Origin: Acinetobacter lwoffii
GTDB lineage: Bacteria; Pseudomonadota; Gammaproteobacteria; Pseudomonadales; Moraxellaceae
Direction: 5' to 3'
NCBI RefSeq assembly: GCF_024129435.1
Contig: NZ_JAMXXN010000004.1
Coordinates: forward strand, 141,584-205,583
DNA: 64,000 bases
The number at the start of each line of letters is the position of its first letter. Position 1 is the first letter of the stretch. Both the position numbers and the translations under genes were made by a program. Shown here in pieces: positions 1 to 9,739 of the stretch. Under the pieces are notes generated by a model. That model was not told the DNA's origin, did not search any database, and was given only the letters and a program-made list of their open reading frames with translations.

Positions 1-158
1 ATACTAAAAAGAATTAAACCTGTATTTAAATACTGTATCCGAGCTTAATTCTAAGTAGGTCGCGCAAAGAGCAATGAAAGCATGGCGGAAGTGAGATAGA
101 AGATGATGTACAAATAAAGTGCAGTATTTTGAATAATTTTTGCACTGTTTTAAAACAG

Positions 159-184
159 AAAATCCCGCAAGCGCGGGATTTTTT
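159..184. terminator. Bidirectional terminator after parE
   Basis: A 10-bp stem (AAAATCCCGC / GCGGGATTTT) with a 4-nt loop lies 20 bp beyond the parE stop codon and has T-runs on both sides. Bases 1-158 beyond it hold no supported gene: the short open frames there have stops close upstream and no start context. Confidence 0.75.
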
Positions 185-203
185 ATTGCTTAAATTCGAT
201 AGT

Positions 204-2084
204 TTAAACCACCAAATCTGCCAGATTGCCTTTTTGCTCTAACCAGTCTTTACGGTCACTGGCACGTTTTTTTGCCAAGAGTTTATCCAATAAACCTGCA
301 GTATGATGAGCATCATCTAAGTCCAGTTGCACCAGACGGCGCGTGTTTGGATCCAGTGTGGTTTCACGCAACTGGCTGGCATTCATCTCGCCCAGACCCT
401 TGAATCGGGTAATTTGCGGATTCTTGGTTTTGCATTTTTTCAGGATGCTATTCAGTTCGTCTTCATCCAAAGCGTAATGCACATCTTTGTTGTCATCAAT
501 ACGGAATAATGGCGGCATCGCTACAAATAAATGCCCTTCCTCGACCAGTGTAGGAAAATGCTTTACAAACAAGGCACACAGCAAAGTCGCGATATGCAAA
601 CCATCCGAGTCGGCATCCGCCAGGATACAGACCTTGCCATAACGCAGTTCAGACAAGTCATCCGAACCCGGATCAACGCCAATGGCAATCGCAATATTGT
701 GTACTTCCTGCGATGCTAGAACTTCGTCAGAAGAGACTTCCCAAGTATTCAGGATTTTTCCACGAATTGGCATAATCGCCTGGAAGTTCTTATCACGCGC
801 CTGCTTGGCCGAACCACCCGCAGAATCCCCTTCCACAATAAACAGTTCTGACTGATCCAGATCATGGCCTACACAGTCCGACAGTTTCCCCGGCAAGGTT
901 GGACCCGCGACAATTTTCTTACGTTCTACTTTTTTCGCTGCTTTGAGACGGCGACCGGCTTTGGAAATGGCCATTTCTGCCAGTTGCATGGCGATATCAG
1001 AATTCTGGTTCAACCATAATGCAAAGGCATCTTTGGCAATATTCTGCACAATTCCAGCTGCTTCACGGCTCGATAGACGTTCTTTAGTCTGACCTGAGAA
1101 TTGCGGCTCCTGAAATTTCAGCGACAGGATATAATTGACGCCGTCCCAGACATCTTCGGCAGAGAGTTTCATATTCCGCGGCAGCAAATTACGCAGTTCA
1201 CAGAATTCACGCATCGCATCGGTGACGCCTGAACGCAGACCATTCACATGCGTTCCGCCTTGTGCGGTCGGAATCAGGTTGACATAAGATTCCTGGACGC
1301 TTTCACCCCCTTCGACATTCCAGCAAATTGCAAATTCTGCGCTGGCACGTTCCGCATCGCCTGTGGCAACAAACGCCGGTGCCGGAATAATTTCACGGTC
1401 TTCCAGCTCGTCCATCAAATAATCAACCAGACCATTTTCAAACTGCCAGGTGATCTTTTCATCATTGATCTGATCAACATAGTTGATCTGTAAGCCCGCC
1501 GCCAAAACAGCTTTGGCTTTGAGATTATGTTTTAAAGCTTTGAGGGCAAATTTAGGAGAATCAAAATATTTGGCTTCAGGCCAGAATTGTACAGTAGTTC
1601 CTGATACCCGTTTCGGTGCCTTACCTGCCAGTACTTCAAGCGGTGCAACCGGTTCGCCATTTTCAAAGGCCATTTTATACAGATTGCCCTGACGCTGAAC
1701 TTCAACCTCTACCCGGGTCGAAAGCGCATTGACCACTGAAATCCCAACGCCATGCAAACCACCGGAAAACTGGTAATTATCGGTGCTGAACTTACCGCCG
1801 GCATGCAGTTTGGTCATGATAATTTCAATACCGCTCTGGCCATATTCAGGGTGAATATCCACCGGCATACCACGGCCATTGTCTTCGACTGATAAAGAAC
1901 CATCTTTATAGACCGTGACGGTAATCTTGTTGGCATGCCCTGCCAGTGCCTCATCGACAGCATTATCAATCACTTCCTGTGCCAAATGGTTGGGACGAGA
2001 AGTATCGGTATACATGCCCGGACGACGACGGACCGGATCCAGACCAGATAAAACTTCAAGAGATTGAGCCGTATATTGAGACAC
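204..2084 (-). CDS. parE: DNA topoisomerase IV subunit B
   Basis: This is the ATPase subunit of topoisomerase IV, which with ParC decatenates daughter chromosomes. The 626 residues show the GHKL ATP site (EVIDNAVDEALAG near residue 40, GLHGVGISVVNALS near 110), the Toprim signature EGDSAGG near 420 and the metal-binding DADSDG near 490. The lack of the extra C-terminal insert of many GyrB proteins and the adjacent yqiA gene favour ParE over GyrB. Translation starts at a GTG one base after the yqiA stop (TAACGTG), so the two genes are probably co-transcribed and translationally coupled. In Escherichia coli yqiA also sits directly upstream of parE. ParC is not in the window. Confidence 0.96.
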   Translation of the reverse strand: MSQYTAQSLEVLSGLDPVRRRPGMYTDTSRPNHLAQEVIDNAVDEALAGHANKITVTVYKDGSLSVEDNGRGMPVDIHPEYGQSGIEIIMTKLHAGGKFSTDNYQFSGGLHGVGISVVNALSTRVEVEVQRQGNLYKMAFENGEPVAPLEVLAGKAPKRVSGTTVQFWPEAKYFDSPKFALKALKHNLKAKAVLAAGLQINYVDQINDEKITWQFENGLVDYLMDELEDREIIPAPAFVATGDAERASAEFAICWNVEGGESVQESYVNLIPTAQGGTHVNGLRSGVTDAMREFCELRNLLPRNMKLSAEDVWDGVNYILSLKFQEPQFSGQTKERLSSREAAGIVQNIAKDAFALWLNQNSDIAMQLAEMAISKAGRRLKAAKKVERKKIVAGPTLPGKLSDCVGHDLDQSELFIVEGDSAGGSAKQARDKNFQAIMPIRGKILNTWEVSSDEVLASQEVHNIAIAIGVDPGSDDLSELRYGKVCILADADSDGLHIATLLCALFVKHFPTLVEEGHLFVAMPPLFRIDDNKDVHYALDEDELNSILKKCKTKNPQITRFKGLGEMNASQLRETTLDPNTRRLVQLDLDDAHHTAGLLDKLLAKKRASDRKDWLEQKGNLADLVV

Positions 2085-2085
2085 G

Positions 2086-2679
2086 TTATTCGGTTTCCTT
2101 TTTTATGCAGTCCAATAAAAACTGTAAGACGAACGGAATTTTCTCCGCAAAATCATCCATCCCGTGACTGCCATAGGCTTCAGTCATCAGCATTGCAGGG
2201 GGATGCGCAGCACTATAATAACGATGTGCTTCACGATAATCCAAAACTTCATCGCCTTGTTGCAGCAGAACCAGTATTTTGTCTGCATCTTGTGCAACAG
2301 GCAGGGCCAATTGCTGGAGTTGTACCAGATCTGCCTCATCCAGACACCAGTTTGGATGTACTTGATAAGGCAATTGCTCGTCAAACAGTTCACGAAACAG
2401 TTGCCATGGTCGCATTGCCGGATTGATCAGTACAGCAGGCACAGCATGCTGTGCGACCAGATGTGTCGCATAAAATCCGCCGAGACTACTGCCCAGTAAT
2501 GCCACATTATGCATCGATTCAATCAGTTCAGAAACATGCGCAATGGCAGCGTTCGGTGACATGTTTAAATCGGGTAAATGTACCTGAATTTCAGGATACT
2601 TTGCACAGTAATGTTGCAGCAATTTCCCCTTGATCGAGTTGGAATTACTCTTAAAACCATGCAAATAAATGATATTCAT
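2086..2679 (-). CDS. yqiA: YqiA-like alpha/beta-fold esterase
   Basis: This 197-residue single-domain alpha/beta hydrolase is close to the E. coli YqiA length. The N-terminal IIYLHGFKSN strand and oxyanion region, the nucleophile elbow GSSLGG (Ser65), an acidic residue in QQGDEVLDY and the C-terminal GSHGMDDF histidine form the expected catalytic triad. The family hydrolyses short-chain acyl esters in the cytoplasm; the physiological substrate is unknown. It directly precedes parE with a one-base gap, which supports the orthology. The ATG at 2679 has only a weak ribosome binding site. Confidence 0.85.
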   Translation of the reverse strand: MNIIYLHGFKSNSNSIKGKLLQHYCAKYPEIQVHLPDLNMSPNAAIAHVSELIESMHNVALLGSSLGGFYATHLVAQHAVPAVLINPAMRPWQLFRELFDEQLPYQVHPNWCLDEADLVQLQQLALPVAQDADKILVLLQQGDEVLDYREAHRYYSAAHPPAMLMTEAYGSHGMDDFAEKIPFVLQFLLDCIKKETE

Positions 2680-2925
2680 GAACTACCAACAAAAAACCCA
2701 TCAATCATCAAAATTTAATTTAAATAATGTGAAGTACACTACTTTATAAGACCAGTTAATTGCTTAAATTGTCTGACAAAAAAGCCCAAAATCTTTTCTC
2801 ATTCTCGTTATTTTAAGCTGAGGCCCTCAAAATCCGGAAACTCAACAAGAAAAAGAATTTATACCGCGAAGTTCTTTAAAAAGAAAGATGGCACCATATG
2901 CGGCTCATTGAAAGGACAGGATCAG

Positions 2926-4257
2926 ATGCCAAGTTTGACACCGTTACATGAAACCTATTGTCGATGGGACCGAACCCCGCCGAGTCAGGCCGATGTACTG
3001 GAAGGTCTGGCGCAGCTGGTAACGATGCGCTTTAACGATGTGATCCAGGAGCTGATCAAGAGTATTCAACGCGAAATTTTAATGAGTATTTTCGGTTTAA
3101 GTGAAAATAATTCTGAAAAAATTCAGAATATTCCGTCGATTGTGCGGCTCTATCAAATGTCTTATGACATGCTGTTTCATTACGGCAATACCCTGATTGC
3201 CCCTGCTTTGCGCCAGATTATTGAACGCTTTCCTAAACTGCATAATAAACCGCTGACACCTTCCTTGCATTTTCTGGTCAGTGTCTTAAATGGTATTATC
3301 GGGGATTATCTGCTGAAATATCAAAACCCTCTAGCCCTGCCGATGGTGATCTATGACCATTATGGCTCGCTGCAAAAAGGTGAGCTAAGCGGTCGTATTA
3401 CTTTGTTTGTACATGGCTTATGCATGAACCATTTAGACTGGTCAAATCGCAAATATGAAGGCATTGGGGCAAAATTACTGGCGCAGCGCGACCGCAATAC
3501 CATGCTCTACCTGAATTACAATACTGGACGCCGGATTTCTGCCAATGGTCGAAGTCTGGCGAATACCTTACAGGATCTGATTGCTCGCAATCCGAGAATT
3601 ACCAGTATTGACCTGATCGGGCATAGCATGGGTGGTCTGGTCTCTCGTAGTGCGCTGTTTTATGGCAAGCAGAATGTCTATAGCTGGGTCAATATGGTGG
3701 AAAATCTGGTCTGTCTGGGTTCACCGCATCATGGTGCAGTACTGGAACGTTTTGGCTTTAGCTTGCAGGACAAACTTGGACATTTTCCACTGATCCGGCT
3801 GCTTGGCCATCTGGTCAATATTCGCAGTAACGGTATTCTGGATTTGCGCCATGGCAGCGTCCGGGATGATGACTGGGAGCATAATCCACTTCGGATCGGC
3901 TTTATGGATGATCACCGTAAACCTGCCCCAATTCCCTCGCATATCGATACCTATCTGGTCGCCGGTACCATCGAGTTTGAAAACCGCAAGAACAAGACCT
4001 TACATGTGATTGGCGATTATCTGGTCAGTATTAAAAGTGCTTTGGGCGAGCACCCCAATCCGCGTTTCCAGCTCAAAGTCCCGGATGCAAACAAGGCGAT
4101 TTTCTACGGCCTGAACCATTTTGAAATTCAGTATCATCCGCTGGTGGCCGAGCAGGTGGCGCGCTGGTTCTATCCAAGTATAGAAGATGAAGCCTTTGAT
4201 CAGATTCATGAATATGTGATGGATCTGGACAGTCTGGAAGGCATTGCCCTGACCTGA
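2926..4257 (+). CDS. PGAP1/lipase-like alpha/beta hydrolase
   Basis: This is a putative cytoplasmic or membrane-associated serine esterase of about 443 residues. The core has the oxyanion strand TLFVHGLCMNH near residue 162 and the lipase-type nucleophile elbow GHSMGG near 231. The fold resembles PGAP1-like and triacylglycerol lipase families. An N-terminal helical region of about 150 residues precedes the hydrolase domain, and no signal peptide is visible. A TTG at 2908 is also in frame, but the ATG at 2926 has a good AGGACAGGA ribosome binding site just upstream, so that start is preferred. The gene is monocistronic and ends at a bidirectional terminator. The substrate is unknown. Confidence 0.75.
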   Translation: MPSLTPLHETYCRWDRTPPSQADVLEGLAQLVTMRFNDVIQELIKSIQREILMSIFGLSENNSEKIQNIPSIVRLYQMSYDMLFHYGNTLIAPALRQIIERFPKLHNKPLTPSLHFLVSVLNGIIGDYLLKYQNPLALPMVIYDHYGSLQKGELSGRITLFVHGLCMNHLDWSNRKYEGIGAKLLAQRDRNTMLYLNYNTGRRISANGRSLANTLQDLIARNPRITSIDLIGHSMGGLVSRSALFYGKQNVYSWVNMVENLVCLGSPHHGAVLERFGFSLQDKLGHFPLIRLLGHLVNIRSNGILDLRHGSVRDDDWEHNPLRIGFMDDHRKPAPIPSHIDTYLVAGTIEFENRKNKTLHVIGDYLVSIKSALGEHPNPRFQLKVPDANKAIFYGLNHFEIQYHPLVAEQVARWFYPSIEDEAFDQIHEYVMDLDSLEGIALT

Positions 4258-4270
4258 ACTTCAGCAAAAT

Positions 4271-4298
4271 AAAAAAGCCCTCGATTGAGGGCTTTTTT
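4271..4298. terminator. Bidirectional terminator between the hydrolase gene and dsbB
   Basis: A 12-bp A/T-flanked stem (AAAAAAGCCCTC / GAGGGCTTTTTT) with a 4-nt loop separates the convergent hydrolase and dsbB genes and can serve both strands. Confidence 0.9.
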
Positions 4299-4311
4299 AT
4301 TAAATATGGAA

Positions 4312-4839
4312 TTAATATTTATCTCTGAGTCGTTTAACCGGTGCCTTTTTATATTTACGCAGTAGTTGCCACAGACTAATCAACAATAAAATACTGAAAA
4401 AGATCAAAGACCAGACAGGCAAGGATTGACCCAAAAAGGTCCAGTCAATCGCGGCACATTCCCCTGAACCATTTAAGACCTGTTGCAGTACAGACTGCAT
4501 CGGCAGGGTTTCCAGCCAGTATTCCAGACCGGGACCACAGCTCGGCACCTGATCCGGTGGCAGGTTCTGTAGCCAGACATGACGTGCAGCCACGCCCACA
4601 GCCCACAAAATACTGAGCGAACCCAGCAAGGCATATAGCCGCTTCATGAGATTGGATGCGGGATTATGCAGGAATGCGATCAGTGAGATGATCCCGAGTC
4701 CGATTAATCCAACACGCTGAAACACACAGAGCGGACAAGGCGCCAGACCTTGTACATGCTCAAGATATAAGGCAAATGCCATGCCGATGACAGCAGCCAG
4801 AAACAACATACCACTCACGAAGCGATAACCCCATTGCAT
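4312..4839 (-). CDS. dsbB: Disulfide bond formation protein B
   Basis: DsbB is the inner-membrane quinone reductase that reoxidises periplasmic DsbA. The 175 residues contain four hydrophobic segments, the CPLC redox pair (Cys35, Cys38) at the end of the first periplasmic loop and a second pair at Cys101 and Cys128, the family's standard four-cysteine layout. The gene follows gshA with a 19-bp gap and probably shares its transcript. Its partner dsbA is in the same window at 41.8-42.4 kb. Confidence 0.93.
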   Translation of the reverse strand: MQWGYRFVSGMLFLAAVIGMAFALYLEHVQGLAPCPLCVFQRVGLIGLGIISLIAFLHNPASNLMKRLYALLGSLSILWAVGVAARHVWLQNLPPDQVPSCGPGLEYWLETLPMQSVLQQVLNGSGECAAIDWTFLGQSLPVWSLIFFSILLLISLWQLLRKYKKAPVKRLRDKY

Positions 4840-4858
4840 GGTGAATCCTCTTATTTTT

Positions 4859-6436
4859 TTATCGATATTGGGCTAAATAATCAGCAAAACTGACGCTGCT
4901 ATCTTGCTCGAGTTGCTGTTGCTGCTGCAATGACTTTTGTGACATTTCTTCAAAATAAGCCAGGGTTTCCGGGCTGAGCTGATGTTCTTCATAGACACTG
5001 CTGTGCTGTTGGGCCAGATGTTGGCCAAAATGCCACATACCGCCCTGCTCACGTGTATCCCCGACCACCAGAGCAGACAAGGTGGCATCGACTTCATCGA
5101 CCCGGATCATCATGGTTTTTAAAGCATCAGTATATAGAGTACTGTCGTAGGCTGAATTTAACAGCTTGGCCAGGGGATGCATACGCTGCAAATGCATGGC
5201 ACACCAATCTTCAATCGGATAAGACTGGTCATTTTCCATAATTGCCGCATTTGGCGCACGGCCGCGGTTCACTACTTCAGCCTGATTCTGTTCAATAATA
5301 TCCTGTTCATTGCTGAGGAGCGCCGGACTGTCCTGCAATAAACAGTACAAGGCTACGACTTCGAGGAAGCCGGCCGTATCTTCATTAATGCCAATCGGGC
5401 TGTATGGATTGACATCGACTGCACGCAGCTCGACATAGGCAATCCCACGATTTTCCAGTGCCTGTGACGGCGTTTCACCTGCAAGCGGCACCTGTTTCGG
5501 GCGCACTAAGCTGTAATATTCATTTTCGATTTGCAGCACATGATCATTGATCTGGATCGGCTGGCCATTGGCATCATCTAGTCCCAAACGGCTAAACGGT
5601 TTATACGGCGTTTTGACGGCTTTTTGCAGCCCGTCCAGATAGTCCTGCAAATTATTGTAGTGAATACCGAGCTGTTTCTGCGCAGAGTTTTGATAACCAA
5701 AACGTCCCATACGCAGTGCAGTCGCATAAGGCGAATACAAGGTACCTTTGACCAATGGCAGCAAGAAATGATCACGGCCAGTCATAAAGCACTGGCAGAC
5801 CGCCGGACTGGCCCCGATCAGGAACATCACCAGTGGGGTCAGACGAATAAAGTTGCGGATCAGGCCCATATAGCGATGACTGCGATAATCCTGCAAGCTC
5901 AGTGCTTTGAGTGCTTCATCTTGTTCCTGCTGTTGCAGTGCCTCGAACAGATGGTCCGGGAAAGACAGGTTGTAATGCACGCCTGAAATCGTCTGCATAC
6001 GGCGACCATAACGCACACCTAGACCACGACGATACAGGGTTTTAAATAAACCGATATTCGAGCTGCCATATTGTGCCAGCGGAATGCTGTCATCCCGACT
6101 GTCCAGCATACACGGCATCGACAAAGGCCAGAGCTTTTCATCATTTTCCAGATGACGATGCACAATCGCATGAATATCGCTGAGATAGTCCAGCGCTTTT
6201 TTAATACTGTCCTGTGGCGGAGTAATAAACTCCATCAACGCTTCGGAATAGTCTGTGGTGATATGTGGATGAGTCAAGGCTGAACCCAAGGCACGAGGAT
6301 GCGCTGCCTGTGACAGGAAACCATCACTTTGCATACGCAAGCTTTCACGCTCGATACCACGCAACATGCCTTTGATGAGTGACGACTCGACCCAGGTTGG
6401 TAATACATTTGGGGAAGTCGATTCAGGTTGACTCAT
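4859..6436 (-). CDS. gshA: Glutamate-cysteine ligase
   Basis: GshA catalyses ATP-dependent joining of glutamate and cysteine, the first and rate-limiting step of glutathione synthesis in the cytoplasm. At 525 residues it matches the proteobacterial type 1 enzyme, including a GIERESLRM segment near residue 28, the RYGRRMQTISGVHYN core and AYVELRAVDVNPYSP, conserved in this family. The C-terminus is glutamine-rich, with a run of five glutamines. It is the first gene of a probable gshA-dsbB transcript. Confidence 0.95.
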   Translation of the reverse strand: MSQPESTSPNVLPTWVESSLIKGMLRGIERESLRMQSDGFLSQAAHPRALGSALTHPHITTDYSEALMEFITPPQDSIKKALDYLSDIHAIVHRHLENDEKLWPLSMPCMLDSRDDSIPLAQYGSSNIGLFKTLYRRGLGVRYGRRMQTISGVHYNLSFPDHLFEALQQQEQDEALKALSLQDYRSHRYMGLIRNFIRLTPLVMFLIGASPAVCQCFMTGRDHFLLPLVKGTLYSPYATALRMGRFGYQNSAQKQLGIHYNNLQDYLDGLQKAVKTPYKPFSRLGLDDANGQPIQINDHVLQIENEYYSLVRPKQVPLAGETPSQALENRGIAYVELRAVDVNPYSPIGINEDTAGFLEVVALYCLLQDSPALLSNEQDIIEQNQAEVVNRGRAPNAAIMENDQSYPIEDWCAMHLQRMHPLAKLLNSAYDSTLYTDALKTMMIRVDEVDATLSALVVGDTREQGGMWHFGQHLAQQHSSVYEEHQLSPETLAYFEEMSQKSLQQQQQLEQDSSVSFADYLAQYR

Positions 6437-6647
6437 TACAATCTCGCTTAAGGGGGCTAAATTATTAAATTAAAATCATCGGTTTAATCAGTATAACGTG
6501 ATTTCATGCCGGCACATGACAGGCTGCCTAGTTTTCAGGCAAACCATTGATTTTTAATTTGGCAAATTTTTAACACAAACTTCCTCTATAAGACATGGAA
6601 AATTTGTGATTTTATTAACAAATAGATGCTAATGAATTGTAAATATT

Positions 6648-7187
6648 ATGAATTATCAAGATATTTTAGACTTCTGGTTTCATGCAGACAGCCAGCCCTT
6701 ATGGTTTAGCCAAAGCCATGAATTCGACCAAAGTATTGCGCAGCAGTTCATGAGCACCCATCAGCAAGCAGCCCGGGCTGAACTTTGGGGCTGGCGTAAA
6801 ACAGCAGAAGGCCGGCTGGCCGAAATTATTGTCCTGGATCAATTTTCACGAAATTTATTCCGTGATTCTCCCCAAGCTTTTGCCCAAGACAGTTTGGCAC
6901 TGGCCTTGGCTCAGGAAACCATCAGCCTGAACCTGGATCAACAACTCAGTCCGGAACAACGTGCCTTTCTATATATGCCATTTATGCACAGCGAATCCAA
7001 ACTGATTCATGAATTCGCATTAAAACTGTTTCAGCGTCTGGGCAATCAGACCAATCTGGAATTTGAGAAAAAGCATAAAGTCATTATTGACCGCTTTGGA
7101 CGTTATCCGCACCGGAATCAGATTCTGGGTCGTGCATCGACCGATGAAGAACTTACTTTCCTGACCCAGCCCGATAGCAGTTTTTAA
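6648..7187 (+). CDS. DUF924 family protein
   Basis: The 179 residues match the DUF924 family: an N-terminal DILDFWF motif, the DQFSRNLFRD core near residue 64, YMPFMHSES near 107 and a C-terminal RFGRYPHRNQILGR stretch. The family is all-helical with a TPR-like fold and no agreed biochemical role. It is divergent from gshA and upstream of the lipoprotein gene, with a 52-bp gap. Confidence 0.85.
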   Translation: MNYQDILDFWFHADSQPLWFSQSHEFDQSIAQQFMSTHQQAARAELWGWRKTAEGRLAEIIVLDQFSRNLFRDSPQAFAQDSLALALAQETISLNLDQQLSPEQRAFLYMPFMHSESKLIHEFALKLFQRLGNQTNLEFEKKHKVIIDRFGRYPHRNQILGRASTDEELTFLTQPDSSF

Positions 7188-7239
7188 GATTTTTTAAGCC
7201 CGGCTGTCTGGACTGGATCATTGCATCAGGAGATCGAAC

Positions 7240-7791
7240 ATGAAAAACATGCTACTGGGATTGAGTGTGATTGCTGCCATCAGCCTGACCGGCTGTGCAA
7301 CCACACCATCAAAGCCCTTAACATTTGATCAGTTAGGTCGCTACAGTACCACTCCCCTCAATAGCAACACTTACCGTATCAGCTTTCAGGCCCGTCCCAA
7401 TATGAGCTTTGGCACAGCTGAAGAAATTACCCTGCTCAAAGCCGCACAGACTACCGTACAAAATGGCTTTCAGTTCTTCAGAGTACTGAATGATCCAAGT
7501 AACCGTAGTCAACAACCTCCACGGCAGGCCATCGTCTATCCGGCACCAAGCTTTTATCCGTACGGGTATTACCGTCGATATCCAGGGTTCTGGCCAGACC
7601 CATTCTATGACCGTCCTTATACTGTGACGCTGGATCCTGCCCAAGTGGCCTATACCATTGAATGCTTCAAGGCCAATCAGGCACCTCAAGATGCCTTTGA
7701 TGCCCGCTTGATTTTACAGTCACTTGGGGCTAAATATGGTTTAAGTCCATCCGGTGCAGTGCTGCAACCGCAACCGGCCAATCCCTCCTGA
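7240..7791 (+). CDS. Outer-membrane-type lipoprotein, CC0125/CC1285-like
   Basis: A signal peptide ending in a lipobox (SLTGC, acylated Cys19) makes this 183-residue protein a lipoprotein. Residues about 100-130 are rich in tyrosine, proline and arginine. The body resembles small lipoproteins annotated as CC0125/CC1285 family, whose function is unknown. A serine after the modified cysteine region is absent (the residue at +2 is Ala), which fits outer-membrane sorting. The next gene starts 11 bp downstream, so the pair is probably co-transcribed. Confidence 0.75.
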   Translation: MKNMLLGLSVIAAISLTGCATTPSKPLTFDQLGRYSTTPLNSNTYRISFQARPNMSFGTAEEITLLKAAQTTVQNGFQFFRVLNDPSNRSQQPPRQAIVYPAPSFYPYGYYRRYPGFWPDPFYDRPYTVTLDPAQVAYTIECFKANQAPQDAFDARLILQSLGAKYGLSPSGAVLQPQPANPS

Positions 7792-7802
7792 CAGGATGAT
7801 CT

Positions 7803-9104
7803 ATGCAGACAGAGCGTATCTCCCCGAGCTTACAACGCAGTAAACGTTTCGCGACCATCGCCCTGGTGGTCGCCGTACTGACCTGGTTGGCATTGATGGT
7901 TGCAGCCAAATTGTTACCTGAATATGTCTGGCTCATTCATATTCTGATGCTCTCGGCAGAAGCGGGTGTGGTCGGTGGTCTGGCGGACTGGTATGCGATT
8001 ACTGTGCTGTTTCGTAACCCTTTTGGCAGATTGCCCATTCCCAAGTTTTTACGTGACCATACCGAGATCATTCCACGTAACAAGGCCCGTATTGCAGAGT
8101 CAATGGGCCGTTTTGTGCAGGAAAATTTTCTTTCTCCGCAAATTGTACAACGCAGTCTGGACAGTACTGACCTGAGTCTAGCCGCGGGACGCTGGCTAGC
8201 CAATCCACAAAATAATGCCCAAGTGACTCAGGTCATCCAGCAGACGGTGCCTAAAATCTTTGAATTTGTGGGACAGGAACAGATTGCCGGATTTATCCAG
8301 AGCAACAGCGTGCAATGGGTCAAAAATACCCAGATCAATACCTTAGCCAGTGAAATGCTGCATGCCGTTCTGGACAATGATTTCCATCAGGATGTGCTAC
8401 AGCGCGGACTGGATGTGGTGCATGCCTGGATGACCTCGCATCCTGAACAAACCCGCGAGCTGACCCGTAACCTGTTTAAGGAAATGGGCGTGTGGAAACT
8501 GGCCAAAGGTGCCAGCTGGATCGGGATTGACGTGCAGCAACGCAGTATTGATTCCGTAATCGGGCGCGTTGAAGCCATGCTGGCCGATCCAGATCATCCA
8601 TGGCGACTTAAAATTGAGAACATGGGACATAACTGGATGTTACAGTTGGCAGATAATGACAGTGAAGCCAGCCAGCGTCTGAATGAAACCAAAGATGCCT
8701 TATTAGATAGTCCACAGGTACTGAATTTTATCAGTGGTGCGGTGGTGATTTTATGTGATGCGATCAAGGAAGACTTGCAAAAACCTGATTCGGGTATTGC
8801 AGAGAATCTTAGAATTGCCATTCAACAGGTCGGAGAAAATATTATCTCAAATGCCTCGGTACGTGAGCTGCTGAATAAACGTCTCAGCGGAATTGCGGTT
8901 GACCTGAGTGACCAGTACAGTGAAAAAGTCATTCGTTTTATCAGCGAGCGCATTCACGAATGGGATTCAAGCGAGATGATCGATAAGATTGAAAACGAAG
9001 TCGGCGGTGACCTGCATATGATCCGGGTCAATGGGGTCGTGGTCGGTGCCTGTATCGGTCTGGTGCTCGGGATCATCCGGGCGGCGGTGGAGCATTTAAT
9101 TTAA
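7803..9104 (+). CDS. DUF445 family membrane protein
   Basis: This 433-residue protein has two N-terminal transmembrane segments (about residues 17-57), the conserved motif GGLADWYAITVLFRNP and KFLRDHTEIIPRNKARIAESMG, a long helical cytoplasmic or periplasmic middle domain, and a C-terminal glycine-rich membrane anchor (GVVVGACIGLVLGIIRAAV). This is the DUF445 architecture (YjiN-like in E. coli). Its function is unknown. It lies 11 bp after the lipoprotein gene. Confidence 0.85.
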   Translation: MQTERISPSLQRSKRFATIALVVAVLTWLALMVAAKLLPEYVWLIHILMLSAEAGVVGGLADWYAITVLFRNPFGRLPIPKFLRDHTEIIPRNKARIAESMGRFVQENFLSPQIVQRSLDSTDLSLAAGRWLANPQNNAQVTQVIQQTVPKIFEFVGQEQIAGFIQSNSVQWVKNTQINTLASEMLHAVLDNDFHQDVLQRGLDVVHAWMTSHPEQTRELTRNLFKEMGVWKLAKGASWIGIDVQQRSIDSVIGRVEAMLADPDHPWRLKIENMGHNWMLQLADNDSEASQRLNETKDALLDSPQVLNFISGAVVILCDAIKEDLQKPDSGIAENLRIAIQQVGENIISNASVRELLNKRLSGIAVDLSDQYSEKVIRFISERIHEWDSSEMIDKIENEVGGDLHMIRVNGVVVGACIGLVLGIIRAAVEHLI

Positions 9105-9192
9105 AAATGATGCTATTCGCCCCATACAGCCCCACTTTTAAAATGCCCAAGAATTGACTCCAGCCAGATCAAATTTAAGATTTAAAAAATGA

Positions 9193-9480
9193 TCATTTGG
9201 GTGGCTGAGGTCCGGACATATCCACCAACAGCCCAGTGAATTTGCGTACGAATGGCAATAAGGTCACCACAATCGGAAAAGCAATCGCCCAGGAAATCAT
9301 CCAGTTATGAAACCAGAGTGCCATAAATCCCTCAATCCAGCCAAGATTGCGCAGCATATTGATCATGGAAATAATGCCACTCATCAGGCAGGACAGGATA
9401 AAAGGCACAATAATCAATGCACATTTTGCAGGAAGTTTAGGAATATGACCGATAATGGTCGGACGTTGTGATGCAGCCAC
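9193..9480 (-). CDS. DUF2798 small membrane protein
   Basis: This is a 95-residue protein with two predicted transmembrane helices, joined by a conserved region GFMALWFHNWMISWAIAFP and a PFVRKFTG end, as in DUF2798. The function is not known. It is convergent with the DUF445 gene. The intergenic DNA from 9481 to 9739 ahead of argS is A/T-rich, and nothing else is recognisable there. Confidence 0.75.
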   Translation of the reverse strand: MAASQRPTIIGHIPKLPAKCALIIVPFILSCLMSGIISMINMLRNLGWIEGFMALWFHNWMISWAIAFPIVVTLLPFVRKFTGLLVDMSGPQPPK

Positions 9481-9739
9481 GACATGCTCTTTTTACTGTT
9501 TTCAGATGACTAATATAAGCCAAATTCTGTACGGTGAAGCATTGTTTTTTTCATCTGAAATGTTGAGCTAAAAACTGGTTTTATTTTCATGGGATTAATC
9601 CGTTGATTTTCCCTTTCTTTAGTCAAAAGCTTCTGACAAAGTGATCCTCTACTTTTTATTCCCTAGAAATGCTTTTACCTAAACAGCCTGAAATTTGCTA
9701 TATTTGCTGTTTTTCTGCGATCTCTATTTTCGACTGATT

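Noticed and set aside
1..158. Possible gene end at the left edge of the window
   Set aside because: The short open frames have stops a few codons upstream, so there is no tail of a longer gene.
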